The position numbers and the translations under genes are program-made. 6,438 nucleotides of DNA from an uncultured Variovorax sp. (GTDB taxonomy: Bacteria > Pseudomonadota > Gammaproteobacteria > Burkholderiales > Burkholderiaceae_C). The notes below the pieces were generated by a model, which saw only the letters and a program-made list of their open reading frames with translations, did not search any database and was not told the DNA's origin. The stretch lies in contig CAIQMJ010000754.1 of the NCBI GenBank assembly GCA_903872875.1, positions 1 to 6,438 of the forward strand. The letters run 5' to 3'. This document shows, in pieces, positions 1 to 6,438 of this stretch (positions are counted from its first letter, which is position 1; each line of letters begins with the position of its first letter).

Positions 1-755
1 CAGCGGAAGTCGCCAGCGCCGCGGTCCTGGCCGCCTTCCTGGTAGCCGATGCGCAGGCTTCCTTCGGTTTCGTCGTGGCAGTGCGGTGACTGGGCGTACT
101 CCTTCTCGCTGAAGCAGGCACGGATCGTCACCGAACATGAGAACGGGATGCCGGCATGCACGGTGCGTGCGGCGCCGGCCTGCGGGTCGAGCGCAACGAA
201 ATCCGCGGTGCTGTACCCGGCACCGCCGCCGGAGTACGACGCGATGGTGGTCCATAGGACCGCTGCGGCCCAGCGGTCCGGTCCGAGCGGATAGAGCGCC
301 GGCGCGAGGCTCAGGGTCGGAGGCGAAAAGGAGTCGGCGTCCGCGTCCCTGGGTGCATCGGCCATCGAATGCCGGTAGCCCGTGAAGTCATGCGTCGACA
401 GGAGCTGCCAGGCTGTCCCGATGCGGCGCAGTCGTGCCATTGCGAGCGGTTCCGTGCCCAGTACGACGAAGTCGCCCGCGGCGGCACCGCGAGGCGTGTA
501 GAGCGCGAGCGTGTCGGACTTGCAGGGTTGAGGCAACAGGGCGCACAGACGGGCCTGCCATTGCGCATCGATGCGCTCGGGCTTGTCGACGCGAACGAAC
601 ACCTCCGCGAGCGGCGCTGCCGAGGCATGAGCAGGCAGGAGCACCTGAAGGACGCCGCACAGCGCCCATGTGGCCGCCGTGCGGAAGCCGTGGCCGGATG
701 CACCCGTGGCGTTCGTCGCGTGCCGGATGGCCTGCAGGCCCGGTGCGACCGTCAT
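1..755 (-). CDS. Unrecognised exported protein, partial (C-terminus outside the window)
   Basis: Reading the minus strand from the ATG at 755-753 gives 251 uninterrupted codons to the left edge, where the gene is cut off. I do not recognise the family. Residues 25-46 look like a signal peptide: Arg25, a hydrophobic stretch (ALCGVLQVLLP), then AHASA followed by A47, a good AXA cleavage site. The preceding n-region of about 24 residues is unusually long, but I see no better in-frame start. The predicted mature part has five visible cysteines (C71, C78, C207, C214, C226), a Gly-rich SYSGGGAGYS stretch (173-182) and few long hydrophobic runs, so a soluble periplasmic protein with disulfides is plausible. 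The ATG overlaps the stop of the MscS gene (ATGA), which supports both the start and co-translation. Third-position A or T (GCA, CTT, CCT, CTA, TCA, TGT) seems slightly commoner than in its neighbours. Function is unknown; that it is coding is likely. Confidence 0.72.
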   Translation of the reverse strand, partial: MTVAPGLQAIRHATNATGASGHGFRTAATWALCGVLQVLLPAHASAAPLAEVFVRVDKPERIDAQWQARLCALLPQPCKSDTLALYTPRGAAAGDFVVLGTEPLAMARLRRIGTAWQLLSTHDFTGYRHSMADAPRDADADSFSPPTLSLAPALYPLGPDRWAAAVLWTTIASYSGGGAGYSTADFVALDPQAGAARTVHAGIPFSCSVTIRACFSEKEYAQSPHCHDETEGSLRIGYQEGGQDRGAGDFR

Positions 756-1894
756 TGCGTGGCCTGGACGGAAGCCATCGGCACCGGCTGGCCAGAAAGC
801 GGTGCCGTTCCCGCTGGCCCGCCCGACGGCGGCGCCGGGTAGCGCTGCGGCCCGGACGCGTCCTCGAACCGCATCTTCGGGAGGAACTGCGGATATTCGC
901 GCTGCATGAAGTCGATCACGCCCTCGCGCACGGCACAACGCAGGTCGAAAGCGAGCGAGGACGAGGCCGCCGTACACAGCACGCGCAACTGCATGGTGCG
1001 TTCCGTCGTGTCCGTCACCTGCAGGTTGAAGAAGCGGCCGTCCCACTGCGGCGCGGCCTTGACGAGGCGTTCGACCTCGGCGCGCACCGGCGCCAGCGGC
1101 AGGCCGTAGTCGGCGTAGATGAACACCGACCCCAGCAACTGCGACGAACTGCGCGTCCAGTTCTGGAACGGCTTCTCGATGAAGTACGACAGAGGCAGGA
1201 TCAACCGGCGGTCGTCCCAGATCTTCAGCACGACGAAGGTGCCGGTGATCTCTTCGACGCGGCCCCATTCGCCCTCGACCACCAGCACGTCGTCGATGCG
1301 GATCGGCTGCGCCAGCGCAATCTGCAGGCCGGCGATGAGGTTGCTGAATACCGGCTTGGCCGCCAGGCCGGCCACGATGCCGATCACGCCGGCAGATGCG
1401 AGCAGGCTGGCACCGACCTGGCGCGCGCCGGGGAAGGTCATGAGCAGCATCGCCGCGCCGGCCACCAGCAGCATGGAATTGGCGGTGCGCGCCAGCACGC
1501 GCGTCTGCGTCAGCACGCGGCGCGCGTGCAGGTTGTCGTCGATGTCGTAGGGGTTCTTGGCCAGCACGCCGTCGGCCAGCCCGTTGACGGCCTTGATCGC
1601 CAGCCAGGTCAGCACGGCGATCAGGATGAGGCCATTCAGGTGGCGAACGTTATCGATGAAGCGGACGGTGTCCGGTACGCCTTGCCAGACGACCTGCAGT
1701 GCGATCAGCGGGAGCAGGAACCGGGTCGGCGCCTCGATCGCCTCGATCACGCTCAGCACCACCGGCGTGCGGCGCGTGACGCGCCTGAGGACGATGCCGC
1801 CGATGCGATGGACCAGCAGGGCGAGAGGGATGGCGATCAGCGCGGCCAGCAGCGGGCCGAACCACGGATGGGAAAAAAGGGCTTCCTTGGTCAT
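752..1894 (-). CDS. MscS-family mechanosensitive ion channel
   Basis: A 380-residue inner-membrane protein of the small-conductance mechanosensitive channel family, which opens under membrane tension to release solutes after hypo-osmotic shock. Hydrophobic segments lie near residues 11-30, 57-72, 87-108 and 138-154. The pore-lining helix follows at about 162-192, with small residues (GASLLASAGVIGIVAGLAA), then the kinked KPVFSNLIAGLQIALAQPIRIDD region that leads into the beta domain. EGEWGRVEEIT and ILPLSYFIEKPFQNWTR (232-248) are typical of that cytoplasmic beta domain, and the alpha/beta vestibule portion extends to about residue 343. The last 37 residues form a Pro/Gly/Ser-rich tail with no obvious fold. 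E. coli MscS has 286 residues and three membrane helices, so this belongs to a longer, roughly five-helix subgroup. Its ATG overlaps the FUSC stop (ATGA), and its own stop overlaps the next start. Only a weak GGG lies ahead of the start, consistent with translational coupling. The family call is secure; conductance and gating are not readable here. Confidence 0.95.
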   Translation of the reverse strand: MTKEALFSHPWFGPLLAALIAIPLALLVHRIGGIVLRRVTRRTPVVLSVIEAIEAPTRFLLPLIALQVVWQGVPDTVRFIDNVRHLNGLILIAVLTWLAIKAVNGLADGVLAKNPYDIDDNLHARRVLTQTRVLARTANSMLLVAGAAMLLMTFPGARQVGASLLASAGVIGIVAGLAAKPVFSNLIAGLQIALAQPIRIDDVLVVEGEWGRVEEITGTFVVLKIWDDRRLILPLSYFIEKPFQNWTRSSSQLLGSVFIYADYGLPLAPVRAEVERLVKAAPQWDGRFFNLQVTDTTERTMQLRVLCTAASSSLAFDLRCAVREGVIDFMQREYPQFLPKMRFEDASGPQRYPAPPSGGPAGTAPLSGQPVPMASVQATQ

Positions 1895-4119
1895 CGGCCC
1901 ATTGTGGGCACGTTGGTCTGGATGCTTTGTAGGATGCGCGCGGCGTCTTCGCGCAACTGGGCTGCCAGGGTCGTTGCGAGGTCGAGGCGGCGCAGCATCC
2001 AGGGGCTGATGTCGTTGTCGAACGGGTCGGGCAGCGGGATCGGTCCACCGAGGGTGGTGGCAGGCGGACTGGCCGGCATGTCGGGGCCGGCGATGGGTGG
2101 CGTACCGATCGCCTCTTCGATGCGCGCGGCCGTGCGCGCCAGCGGCCCTTCGATCTCGTCGGGCGTGAGGCGGTCACGCCGCAACACGAGCATCGACTTG
2201 ACCGCACTGAGCTGTGCGAGCAACTGGTAGCTGTGGGCCTGCAGGTGTTCGAGCGGCTCGATCGGCGGGCGCACCGCGCGCGGCTCCGACAGCGCGCGCT
2301 GCGTGGCCTGCACCAGCGCCGACAGGCTGTCGAAGGCCTCACGGCGCGCCAGGCGCCAGTCGAGTTCGGGGCTGATGTCGACCGAGCGCAACTGGCCCAG
2401 CCCGAGTGCGAGCCGCGCGTGGCGCGCCTGCGCCTTCAGCGTGCGCGCGACGAGTGCCGGCACCTGGCCGCGCTCCCATGACGGCAGCACGTAGCAGAAG
2501 GCCCAGGCGAGCGCAGCACCGATCAGCGTGTCGGCCGTGCGTTCGAACAGCGCAAAGGTCGTGCTCACGCCCGTGTTCAGCATGTGGGCCTGCGTCAGCC
2601 CCAGCACGGTGGCTGCGACGGCGGTGATCAGGTAGCGCTTTACGGCGAAACCATGGGCCACACCCTGCGCCAGCGTCATTGCCAGTAGCAACGCGAGCGG
2701 CGACAGGTGCGCCGACAGCAGCGCGACCGCGAAGACACAGCCCAGCAGCGTACCGGCAACGCGGGCGTTGCGCCGTTCCAGCGTCTGCGACAGACTGCCG
2801 CGCAGCACGACCACGATGGTCAACAGAATCCAGTAGTCGTGCGATCCCCAGGGCATCGACACGGCGATGGCGTAGCCCGCCGCCATCGCCAGCGCCGCGC
2901 GGATCGCATGCCGCAGCGGCGGCGCGTCCCAGCGCCACAGCGTGAAGAGCGGCCGGATCGACCACGCCGTCGGGCTCACGAACATGTGCCAGTTGGCGCG
3001 CACCACGGCGAGGTCGGGCAATGTTTCGCCACGCGCCATGGCCGACAGCCGCAGCATCTCGTCGTTGATGTGGCCGATGCGGCTTGCCAGGCCGCGCGCG
3101 AGCATGGCGCCGGTCGGGCCGGCCGGTATGTGGTGCGCCCCGGCGTCGTCCATGCGGATCCCGGCAAGGCGAGGGCGCCGATCGGTTGCCGGCGACGGCT
3201 GTCGGCCCAGCAGCAGCGCATCGGCCAGCGCGGCGGCGTCGTCGGCCAGCGCTTCGAGCACTTCGCGCATCTCGTTCAAGGCGCCTGCGTGGGCGACGTC
3301 CAGGCGCAGCGCATCGAGATCGAGTTCGCTGGCCAGCAGGTGGTCGCGAATCTCCAGCACGATGGTCAGCATGCCGGCGAGCCGCTGGCGCTTGACCGTG
3401 CGCGGCGATTCGAGCACCAGGTCGCGCGTGGCCTGCAGCTGGTCGGCCAGCGCGGCCTGCTGGCGCAGCATCTGGCCGAGCATCGACGTCGGCACGTCGC
3501 GGATGTCCTGGGTCTCGTCCCGCGGCGTGAACTGCCGTGCCTCGCTGCGCATCAGCGCCGAGAGCGACAGCAGCAGATCGGCCATGGCCTGCACGCGGTA
3601 GCGCCCGTTGAGCAGCAGGTTGGCCAATGTGGCGTACACCACGTAGAGCCCGGCGCCCAGCCCGAACAGCAGCGTGCGCTCGACCGCCTCATGCAGCCCG
3701 GTGGGCTTCTGCGTGGCCATCGAGAAGATCATCGCCAGCATCACTGCAATGGCGATCGGGATACCGCGCTTGCCCCAGGCCATGAGGATGAAGGCGAAGA
3801 AGGTGGCTGGCACCAGCAGCAGGCCGAGGCGGATCGGCGCCGCATGCAACATCTGGACGGCGAAGAACAGCGGCAGGCCGATCAAGGGCGCCGGCAGCAT
3901 CTGCAGGAACTTGCCACGCCGCGGTGCGGCCATGTCGGGCGGCGATGCCACGATCACGCCGACCGAGGCCGCTGCACCCGCCACGGCCCCGAGCGCGAGA
4001 TGGACGCCGGCCGAGATCAGCAGCAGCCCGGCGGCCACGGACAGGCCGTTGGCGATGTAGAAGCTGAGCGCGACACGCAGTGCCGCGCGAAGCCTGACGG
4101 CGGCGCGCTCGCCCGGCAT
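1891..4119 (-). CDS. FUSC / YccS-type membrane protein, putative efflux transporter
   Basis: A 742-residue inner-membrane protein with the two-module layout of the FUSC/YccS family (E. coli YccS is about 720 residues), related to the aromatic-acid efflux protein AaeB. The N-terminal membrane module (about 15-172) has several hydrophobic helices, for example ALGAVAGAAASVGVIVA and LGLLLVPATFFAFILMAW. A soluble, largely helical region follows (about 173-400). The second module (about 403-546) contains the family signature ERRNARVAGTLLG (448-460) between hydrophobic helices. A cytoplasmic helical domain ends the protein. The ATG at 4119 shares its A with the suhB stop (TGATG), and the N-terminus from here fits a short cytoplasmic lead plus first helix. 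The frame stays open another 1.2 kb upstream inside suhB, but that stretch is Arg/Pro-rich shadow sequence. Family membership is strong. Aromatic-acid or drug efflux is only inferred from relatives, and the substrate is unknown. Confidence 0.93.
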   Translation of the reverse strand: MPGERAAVRLRAALRVALSFYIANGLSVAAGLLLISAGVHLALGAVAGAAASVGVIVASPPDMAAPRRGKFLQMLPAPLIGLPLFFAVQMLHAAPIRLGLLLVPATFFAFILMAWGKRGIPIAIAVMLAMIFSMATQKPTGLHEAVERTLLFGLGAGLYVVYATLANLLLNGRYRVQAMADLLLSLSALMRSEARQFTPRDETQDIRDVPTSMLGQMLRQQAALADQLQATRDLVLESPRTVKRQRLAGMLTIVLEIRDHLLASELDLDALRLDVAHAGALNEMREVLEALADDAAALADALLLGRQPSPATDRRPRLAGIRMDDAGAHHIPAGPTGAMLARGLASRIGHINDEMLRLSAMARGETLPDLAVVRANWHMFVSPTAWSIRPLFTLWRWDAPPLRHAIRAALAMAAGYAIAVSMPWGSHDYWILLTIVVVLRGSLSQTLERRNARVAGTLLGCVFAVALLSAHLSPLALLLAMTLAQGVAHGFAVKRYLITAVAATVLGLTQAHMLNTGVSTTFALFERTADTLIGAALAWAFCYVLPSWERGQVPALVARTLKAQARHARLALGLGQLRSVDISPELDWRLARREAFDSLSALVQATQRALSEPRAVRPPIEPLEHLQAHSYQLLAQLSAVKSMLVLRRDRLTPDEIEGPLARTAARIEEAIGTPPIAGPDMPASPPATTLGGPIPLPDPFDNDISPWMLRRLDLATTLAAQLREDAARILQSIQTNVPTMGR

Positions 4120-5171
4120 CACTCGGCGGGGGTGTCGTTTCCGTTCGGTGCGGCCGGCGGCGCATCGCGGCGGATGCGCGTGAGCTTGCGCGGCGCGGGC
4201 GCTGCGGGTGCGGCCGCCTCGCTCGCCGGTGTCTCGGTATCGGCGTCCATGCCGGTCACGGTGCTGCGCGCGTAGATGTCGGCCGAGGCTTCCGCTTCGG
4301 GCAGGTTCGAAGCGGCGACGGCACGCGCACGGTCGCTGGCGCGCATCTTGTCGTCGAGGCCCGCGAACTTCGAGTACTTGGCGAGCAGCGGCACCAGCTG
4401 GCCGTAGATGCGTGGCGGGCCGGCCAGGCATTCGCGCTGGTCGAGGAACTCGGGCTCGCCCGTGAAGTTGCCGATCAGGCCGCCGGCCTCGGTCACCAGC
4501 AGCGAGCCCGCAGCCACGTCCCACGGGCTCAGGCCGGTCTCGAAGAATCCGTCGGTGTAGCCGGCCGCCACATAGGCCAGGTCGAGCGCCGCGGCGCCGG
4601 GCCGGCGCAGGCCGGCCAGGCGCGGCATCACGTCGGCCATGATGGCCAGGTACTGCTTGAAGTTGTCGCCAGCGCGGAACGGGAAGCCCGTCGACACCAG
4701 GCATTCGGTCAGCCGGGTGCGCTTGCTCACGCGCAGGCGGCGGTCGTTCAGGAAGGTGCCGCGGCCCTTCGTGGCGGTGAACAGGTCGTTGCGGCTCGGG
4801 TCGTAGACGACGGCCTGCTCGACCTTGCCGCGCACTGCGAGCGCGATCGACACGCAGTAGAACGGAAAGCCGTGGATGAAGTTGGTCGTGCCGTCGAGCG
4901 GATCGATGATCCAGACGAATTCGGAATCCTTGGCGCCGTGCTCGCTGCCCGATTCCTCCGCGAGGATGCCGTGGCCGGGGTACGCGGTGAGAAGTGTCTC
5001 GATGATGATCTTCTCGGCAGCGTGGTCCACCTCCGTCACGAAGTCGTTCACCTGCTTCTGCGAGATGCGTACGGCTTCGACGTCGAGTGCCGCGCGATTG
5101 ATGATGGCGCCGGCGGCGCGGGCGGCCTTGACGGCCACGTTGAGCATGGGATGGAGGTTCGGCGACGACAT
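4119..5171 (-). CDS. suhB: SuhB, inositol-1-monophosphatase family, with a C-terminal extension
   Basis: A 350-residue cytoplasmic protein. The family hydrolyses inositol monophosphates using Mg2+; in E. coli SuhB also binds NusA and serves in rRNA antitermination. Visible motifs are VTEVDHAAE (45-53), GILAEES (68-74, metal ligand E72), DPLDGTTNFIHGFP (90-103, ligands D90 and D93), RRPGAAALDLAY (189-200) and WDVAAGSLLVTEAGG (217-231, ligand D218), so the active site is intact. E. coli SuhB has 267 residues and aligns to about residue 268 here. Residues 269-350 are extra: Ala/Glu/Pro-rich with one basic patch (PRKLTRIRRD, 327-336), probably disordered. The chosen ATG gives MSSPNLHPMLNVAV, where E. 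coli starts at MHPML; M9 is the alternative start. No clear Shine-Dalgarno precedes either. It is the first gene of an overlapping minus-strand operon and diverges from trmJ. Enzyme family is certain; the Nus role is carried over from E. coli. Confidence 0.95.
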   Translation of the reverse strand: MSSPNLHPMLNVAVKAARAAGAIINRAALDVEAVRISQKQVNDFVTEVDHAAEKIIIETLLTAYPGHGILAEESGSEHGAKDSEFVWIIDPLDGTTNFIHGFPFYCVSIALAVRGKVEQAVVYDPSRNDLFTATKGRGTFLNDRRLRVSKRTRLTECLVSTGFPFRAGDNFKQYLAIMADVMPRLAGLRRPGAAALDLAYVAAGYTDGFFETGLSPWDVAAGSLLVTEAGGLIGNFTGEPEFLDQRECLAGPPRIYGQLVPLLAKYSKFAGLDDKMRASDRARAVAASNLPEAEASADIYARSTVTGMDADTETPASEAAAPAAPAPRKLTRIRRDAPPAAPNGNDTPAE

Positions 5172-5296
5172 GGATTGTGGAAGAGCAGATGGGACCGGAG
5201 CGTCCGGAAAGCAGCCACGGCGATGCGGGCGGCGAGAATCGGGCGATTTTACCGGCTTGCCGTCGTCCGCGGCATCTCCCCCCTCTGTCCCTTTCC
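5172..5296. promoter_or_regulatory. Divergent intergenic region between suhB and trmJ
   Basis: These 125 bases separate the two divergent starts and must hold, or lie close to, the promoters for both. The only fair promoter element is a minus-strand TAAAAT (listed separately). For trmJ no convincing -35/-10 pair is visible on the plus strand. Bases 5275-5296, directly before the trmJ ATG, are pyrimidines except for one G (5287), so trmJ has no Shine-Dalgarno. I see no clear terminator hairpin, riboswitch or long inverted repeat. Confidence 0.6.
5246..5251 (-). promoter_or_regulatory. Candidate -10 box for the suhB operon
   Basis: The minus strand reads TAAAAT here (5 of 6 matches to TATAAT), inside GGTAAAATCG, about 75 nt before the suhB ATG. 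It is one of few AT-rich spots in the gap. The hexamer 17 bp upstream (5269-5274, TGCCGC) is a poor -35, so this would be a weak or activator-dependent promoter, or a chance match. Confidence 0.35.
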
Positions 5297-6043
5297 ATGC
5301 GTACCCGTTTCATCCTGATCCAGACCAGTCATGCCGGCAACGTGGGCGCCGCCGCCCGCGCCATGAAGACCATGGGCTTCGGCGACCTGGTGCTCGTCGC
5401 GCCGCGCTGGGCCAACGTGCTGCGGCGCGAGGAAACCATCCAGCGCGCGAGCGGCGCGCTCGACGTGCTGGCCAACGCCCGTATCGTCGAGACGCTGGAC
5501 GAGGCGCTCGATGGCGTCACCCACCTGTGCGCCACGGCGATGATCCCGCGCGACTTCGGTCCGCCGACGCGCCAGCCGCGCGAGCATCTCGAACCGCTGG
5601 CGCGCGGCGAGCCGCAGCACGTGGCCTTCCTGTTCGGGTCGGAGCGCTTCGGCATGCGCAACGAGGATGTCTACCGCTGCAACGTCGCGCTCAGCATCCC
5701 GGCGAACCCGGACTTCGGCTCGCTCAACCTCGGGGCGGCGATCCAGCTGATCGCCTACGAATGGCGCCAGTCGCTGGGTGGCTTCACGGTGCAGGAGGCG
5801 ACGGCGCCGGTGGTTCCGGCCGATGCGAAGGCGGTGGCCGGCATGCTCGAGCACTGGGAGCGCTCGCTCGTCCAGATCGGCTTTCTCGACCCGGCGGCGC
5901 CGAAGAAGCTGATGCCGCGGCTGCAGCAGTTGTTCAATCGCGCACAGCCGACGCCTGAAGAAATCCATATCCTGCGCGGCATCGCCAAGGCCATGGCGGA
6001 GCCGAAGCCCCCGGCGGCGCCGGGTCAAGAGCCGAGCCCTTAG
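5297..6043 (+). CDS. trmJ: TrmJ, tRNA (cytidine/uridine-32-2'-O)-methyltransferase
   Basis: A 248-residue SPOUT-class methyltransferase that uses S-adenosylmethionine to methylate the ribose 2'-OH of nucleotide 32 in the tRNA anticodon loop, acting as a dimer. Motif 1 is SHAGNVGAAARAMKTMG (11-27), where R21 matches catalytic R23 of E. coli TrmJ. Motif 2 is AFLFGSERFGMRNEDV (110-125). Motif 3, which forms the knotted cofactor site, is SIPANPDFGSLNLGAAIQL (133-151). The C-terminal part to about 234 is the family's helical extension, followed by a Pro-rich tail. The ATG at 5297 is chosen because MRTRFILIQTSHAGNVG lines up with the E. coli start (MLQNIRIVLVETSHTGNMG). The frame opens earlier, at 5177, but that would add 40 Arg/Pro-rich residues with no family counterpart. 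It is divergent from suhB and 35 bp ahead of cysE with no terminator visible between, so trmJ-cysE co-transcription is likely. Older annotations call this protein 'RNA methyltransferase' or CspR-like. Confidence 0.95.
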   Translation: MRTRFILIQTSHAGNVGAAARAMKTMGFGDLVLVAPRWANVLRREETIQRASGALDVLANARIVETLDEALDGVTHLCATAMIPRDFGPPTRQPREHLEPLARGEPQHVAFLFGSERFGMRNEDVYRCNVALSIPANPDFGSLNLGAAIQLIAYEWRQSLGGFTVQEATAPVVPADAKAVAGMLEHWERSLVQIGFLDPAAPKKLMPRLQQLFNRAQPTPEEIHILRGIAKAMAEPKPPAAPGQEPSP

Positions 6044-6078
6044 ACTGCGCGCCCGCCGCTCTTACAACGACAACATCC

Positions 6079-6438
6079 ATGCTCTCGCGCCTGCGCTCCG
6101 ACATCCAGTGCATCCTCGACCGCGACCCGGCCGCACGCTCGCACTGGGAAGTGATCACGCTCTATCCCGGCTTCCACGCCGTGGTGCTGCATCGCGTCGC
6201 GCACTGGTGCTGGATGCACGGGCTCAAGTGGTGCGGCCGCTTCGTCTCGCAGTTTTCGCGCTGGATCACGGGCATCGAGATCCACCCTGGCGCCAAGATC
6301 GGTGAGCGCGTGTTCTTCGATCACGCGATGGGCGTGGTGGTTGGCGAGACGGCCGAGATCGGCGACGGCTGCACCATCTACCAGGGCGTGACGCTGGGTG
6401 GCACCTCGCTCTACAAGGGCGTCAAGCGCCATCCCACG
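6079..6438 (+). CDS. cysE: CysE, serine O-acetyltransferase, partial (C-terminus outside the window)
   Basis: The first 120 codons of serine O-acetyltransferase, which makes O-acetylserine from serine and acetyl-CoA in the first committed step of cysteine synthesis. The N-terminal helical part (1-62) includes SHWEVITLYPGFHAVVLHRVAHW. The left-handed parallel beta-helix begins at about 65 with TGIEIHPGAKIGERVFFDH and continues through GVVVGETAEIGDGCTIYQGVTLGGT. D81-H82 matches the catalytic Asp-His pair of E. coli CysE (D157/H158), and E67 occupies the place of E. coli D143. Glu there, and the short N-terminus, point to the shorter Bacillus/Azotobacter-like form rather than the 273-residue E. 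coli form. The cysteine-feedback C-terminus lies outside the window. No good Shine-Dalgarno precedes the ATG at 6079. The 35-bp gap after trmJ shows no terminator, so it probably shares the trmJ transcript. Confidence 0.96.
   Translation, partial: MLSRLRSDIQCILDRDPAARSHWEVITLYPGFHAVVLHRVAHWCWMHGLKWCGRFVSQFSRWITGIEIHPGAKIGERVFFDHAMGVVVGETAEIGDGCTIYQGVTLGGTSLYKGVKRHPT

Noticed and set aside
311..703. A 130-codon minus-strand open frame beginning MHPATASARRPHG.
   Set aside because: It overlaps the longer minus-strand frame that starts in the ATGA overlap at 755 and carries a signal peptide; its own product is Arg/Ser/Pro-rich shadow sequence.
434..2230. A 598-codon plus-strand open frame antisense to the MscS gene and parts of its neighbours.
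   Set aside because: Same Arg/His/Gln-rich shadow composition; it spans three well-supported minus-strand genes and has no recognisable domain.
2707..4275. A 522-codon plus-strand open frame antisense to FUSC.
   Set aside because: Its product is extremely rich in Gln, His, Arg and Asp with no hydrophobic pattern or motif, the usual reflection of GC-rich coding sequence on the other strand.
5177..5296. A 40-residue N-terminal extension of TrmJ from the earlier in-frame ATG.
   Set aside because: The E. coli TrmJ N-terminus aligns with the ATG at 5297, and the extension is low-complexity and would cover the divergent promoter region.
4120..5313. The FUSC frame stays open for about 1.2 kb upstream, through suhB and past its start, which would make a 1140-residue protein.
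   Set aside because: The added part is Arg/Pro/His-rich, shows no family motif, and runs in another frame of the intact suhB gene. The TGATG junction gives a natural FUSC start matching the usual family length.
6040..6068. A possible separate cysE promoter, TTAGAC and TACAAC spaced 17 bp apart.
   Set aside because: The -35 matches consensus in only about two positions and overlaps the trmJ stop; co-transcription with trmJ is simpler.

Overview
The window is GC-rich, densely packed chromosomal sequence from what looks like a beta-proteobacterium of the order Burkholderiales, probably on the Comamonadaceae / Rubrivivax-Leptothrix side. This rests on the strong preference for G or C at third codon positions, on the suhB / trmJ / cysE gene order, and on protein details such as a SuhB N-terminus ending in HPMLNVAVKAARAAG and a TrmJ motif FGSERFGM. 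The assignment is an inference from recalled family patterns; no search was run. I see no mobile elements, CRISPR arrays, tRNA or rRNA genes, or large repeats. It reads as core genome with one poorly recognised gene at the left edge.

Layout. Four genes lie on the minus strand and read from right to left: suhB (inositol monophosphatase family), a FUSC/YccS-type membrane protein, an MscS-type mechanosensitive channel, and an unrecognised protein with a signal peptide that runs off the left edge. Their junctions overlap by 1, 4 and 4 nt (TGATG, ATGA, ATGA), so they very probably form one translationally coupled operon. To the right of suhB is a 125-bp divergent intergenic region (5172-5296). Beyond it, on the plus strand, come trmJ (tRNA Cm32/Um32 methyltransferase) and the first 120 codons of cysE (serine O-acetyltransferase), separated by 35 bp.

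How the genes may work together. SuhB and TrmJ both belong to the stable-RNA world: SuhB is a Nus factor in rRNA antitermination in E. coli, and TrmJ modifies the tRNA anticodon loop. They face each other across a shared promoter region. CysE starts cysteine synthesis. The three genes after suhB all encode envelope proteins (a transporter-like protein, an osmotic channel and an exported protein), which suggests an envelope-stress or efflux module riding on the suhB promoter; that link is inference.

The exported protein at 1-755 is the least understood item. Next come the roughly 80-residue Ala/Pro-rich C-terminal extension of SuhB and the three consecutive stop/start overlaps. Nothing in the window requires a new kind of system.
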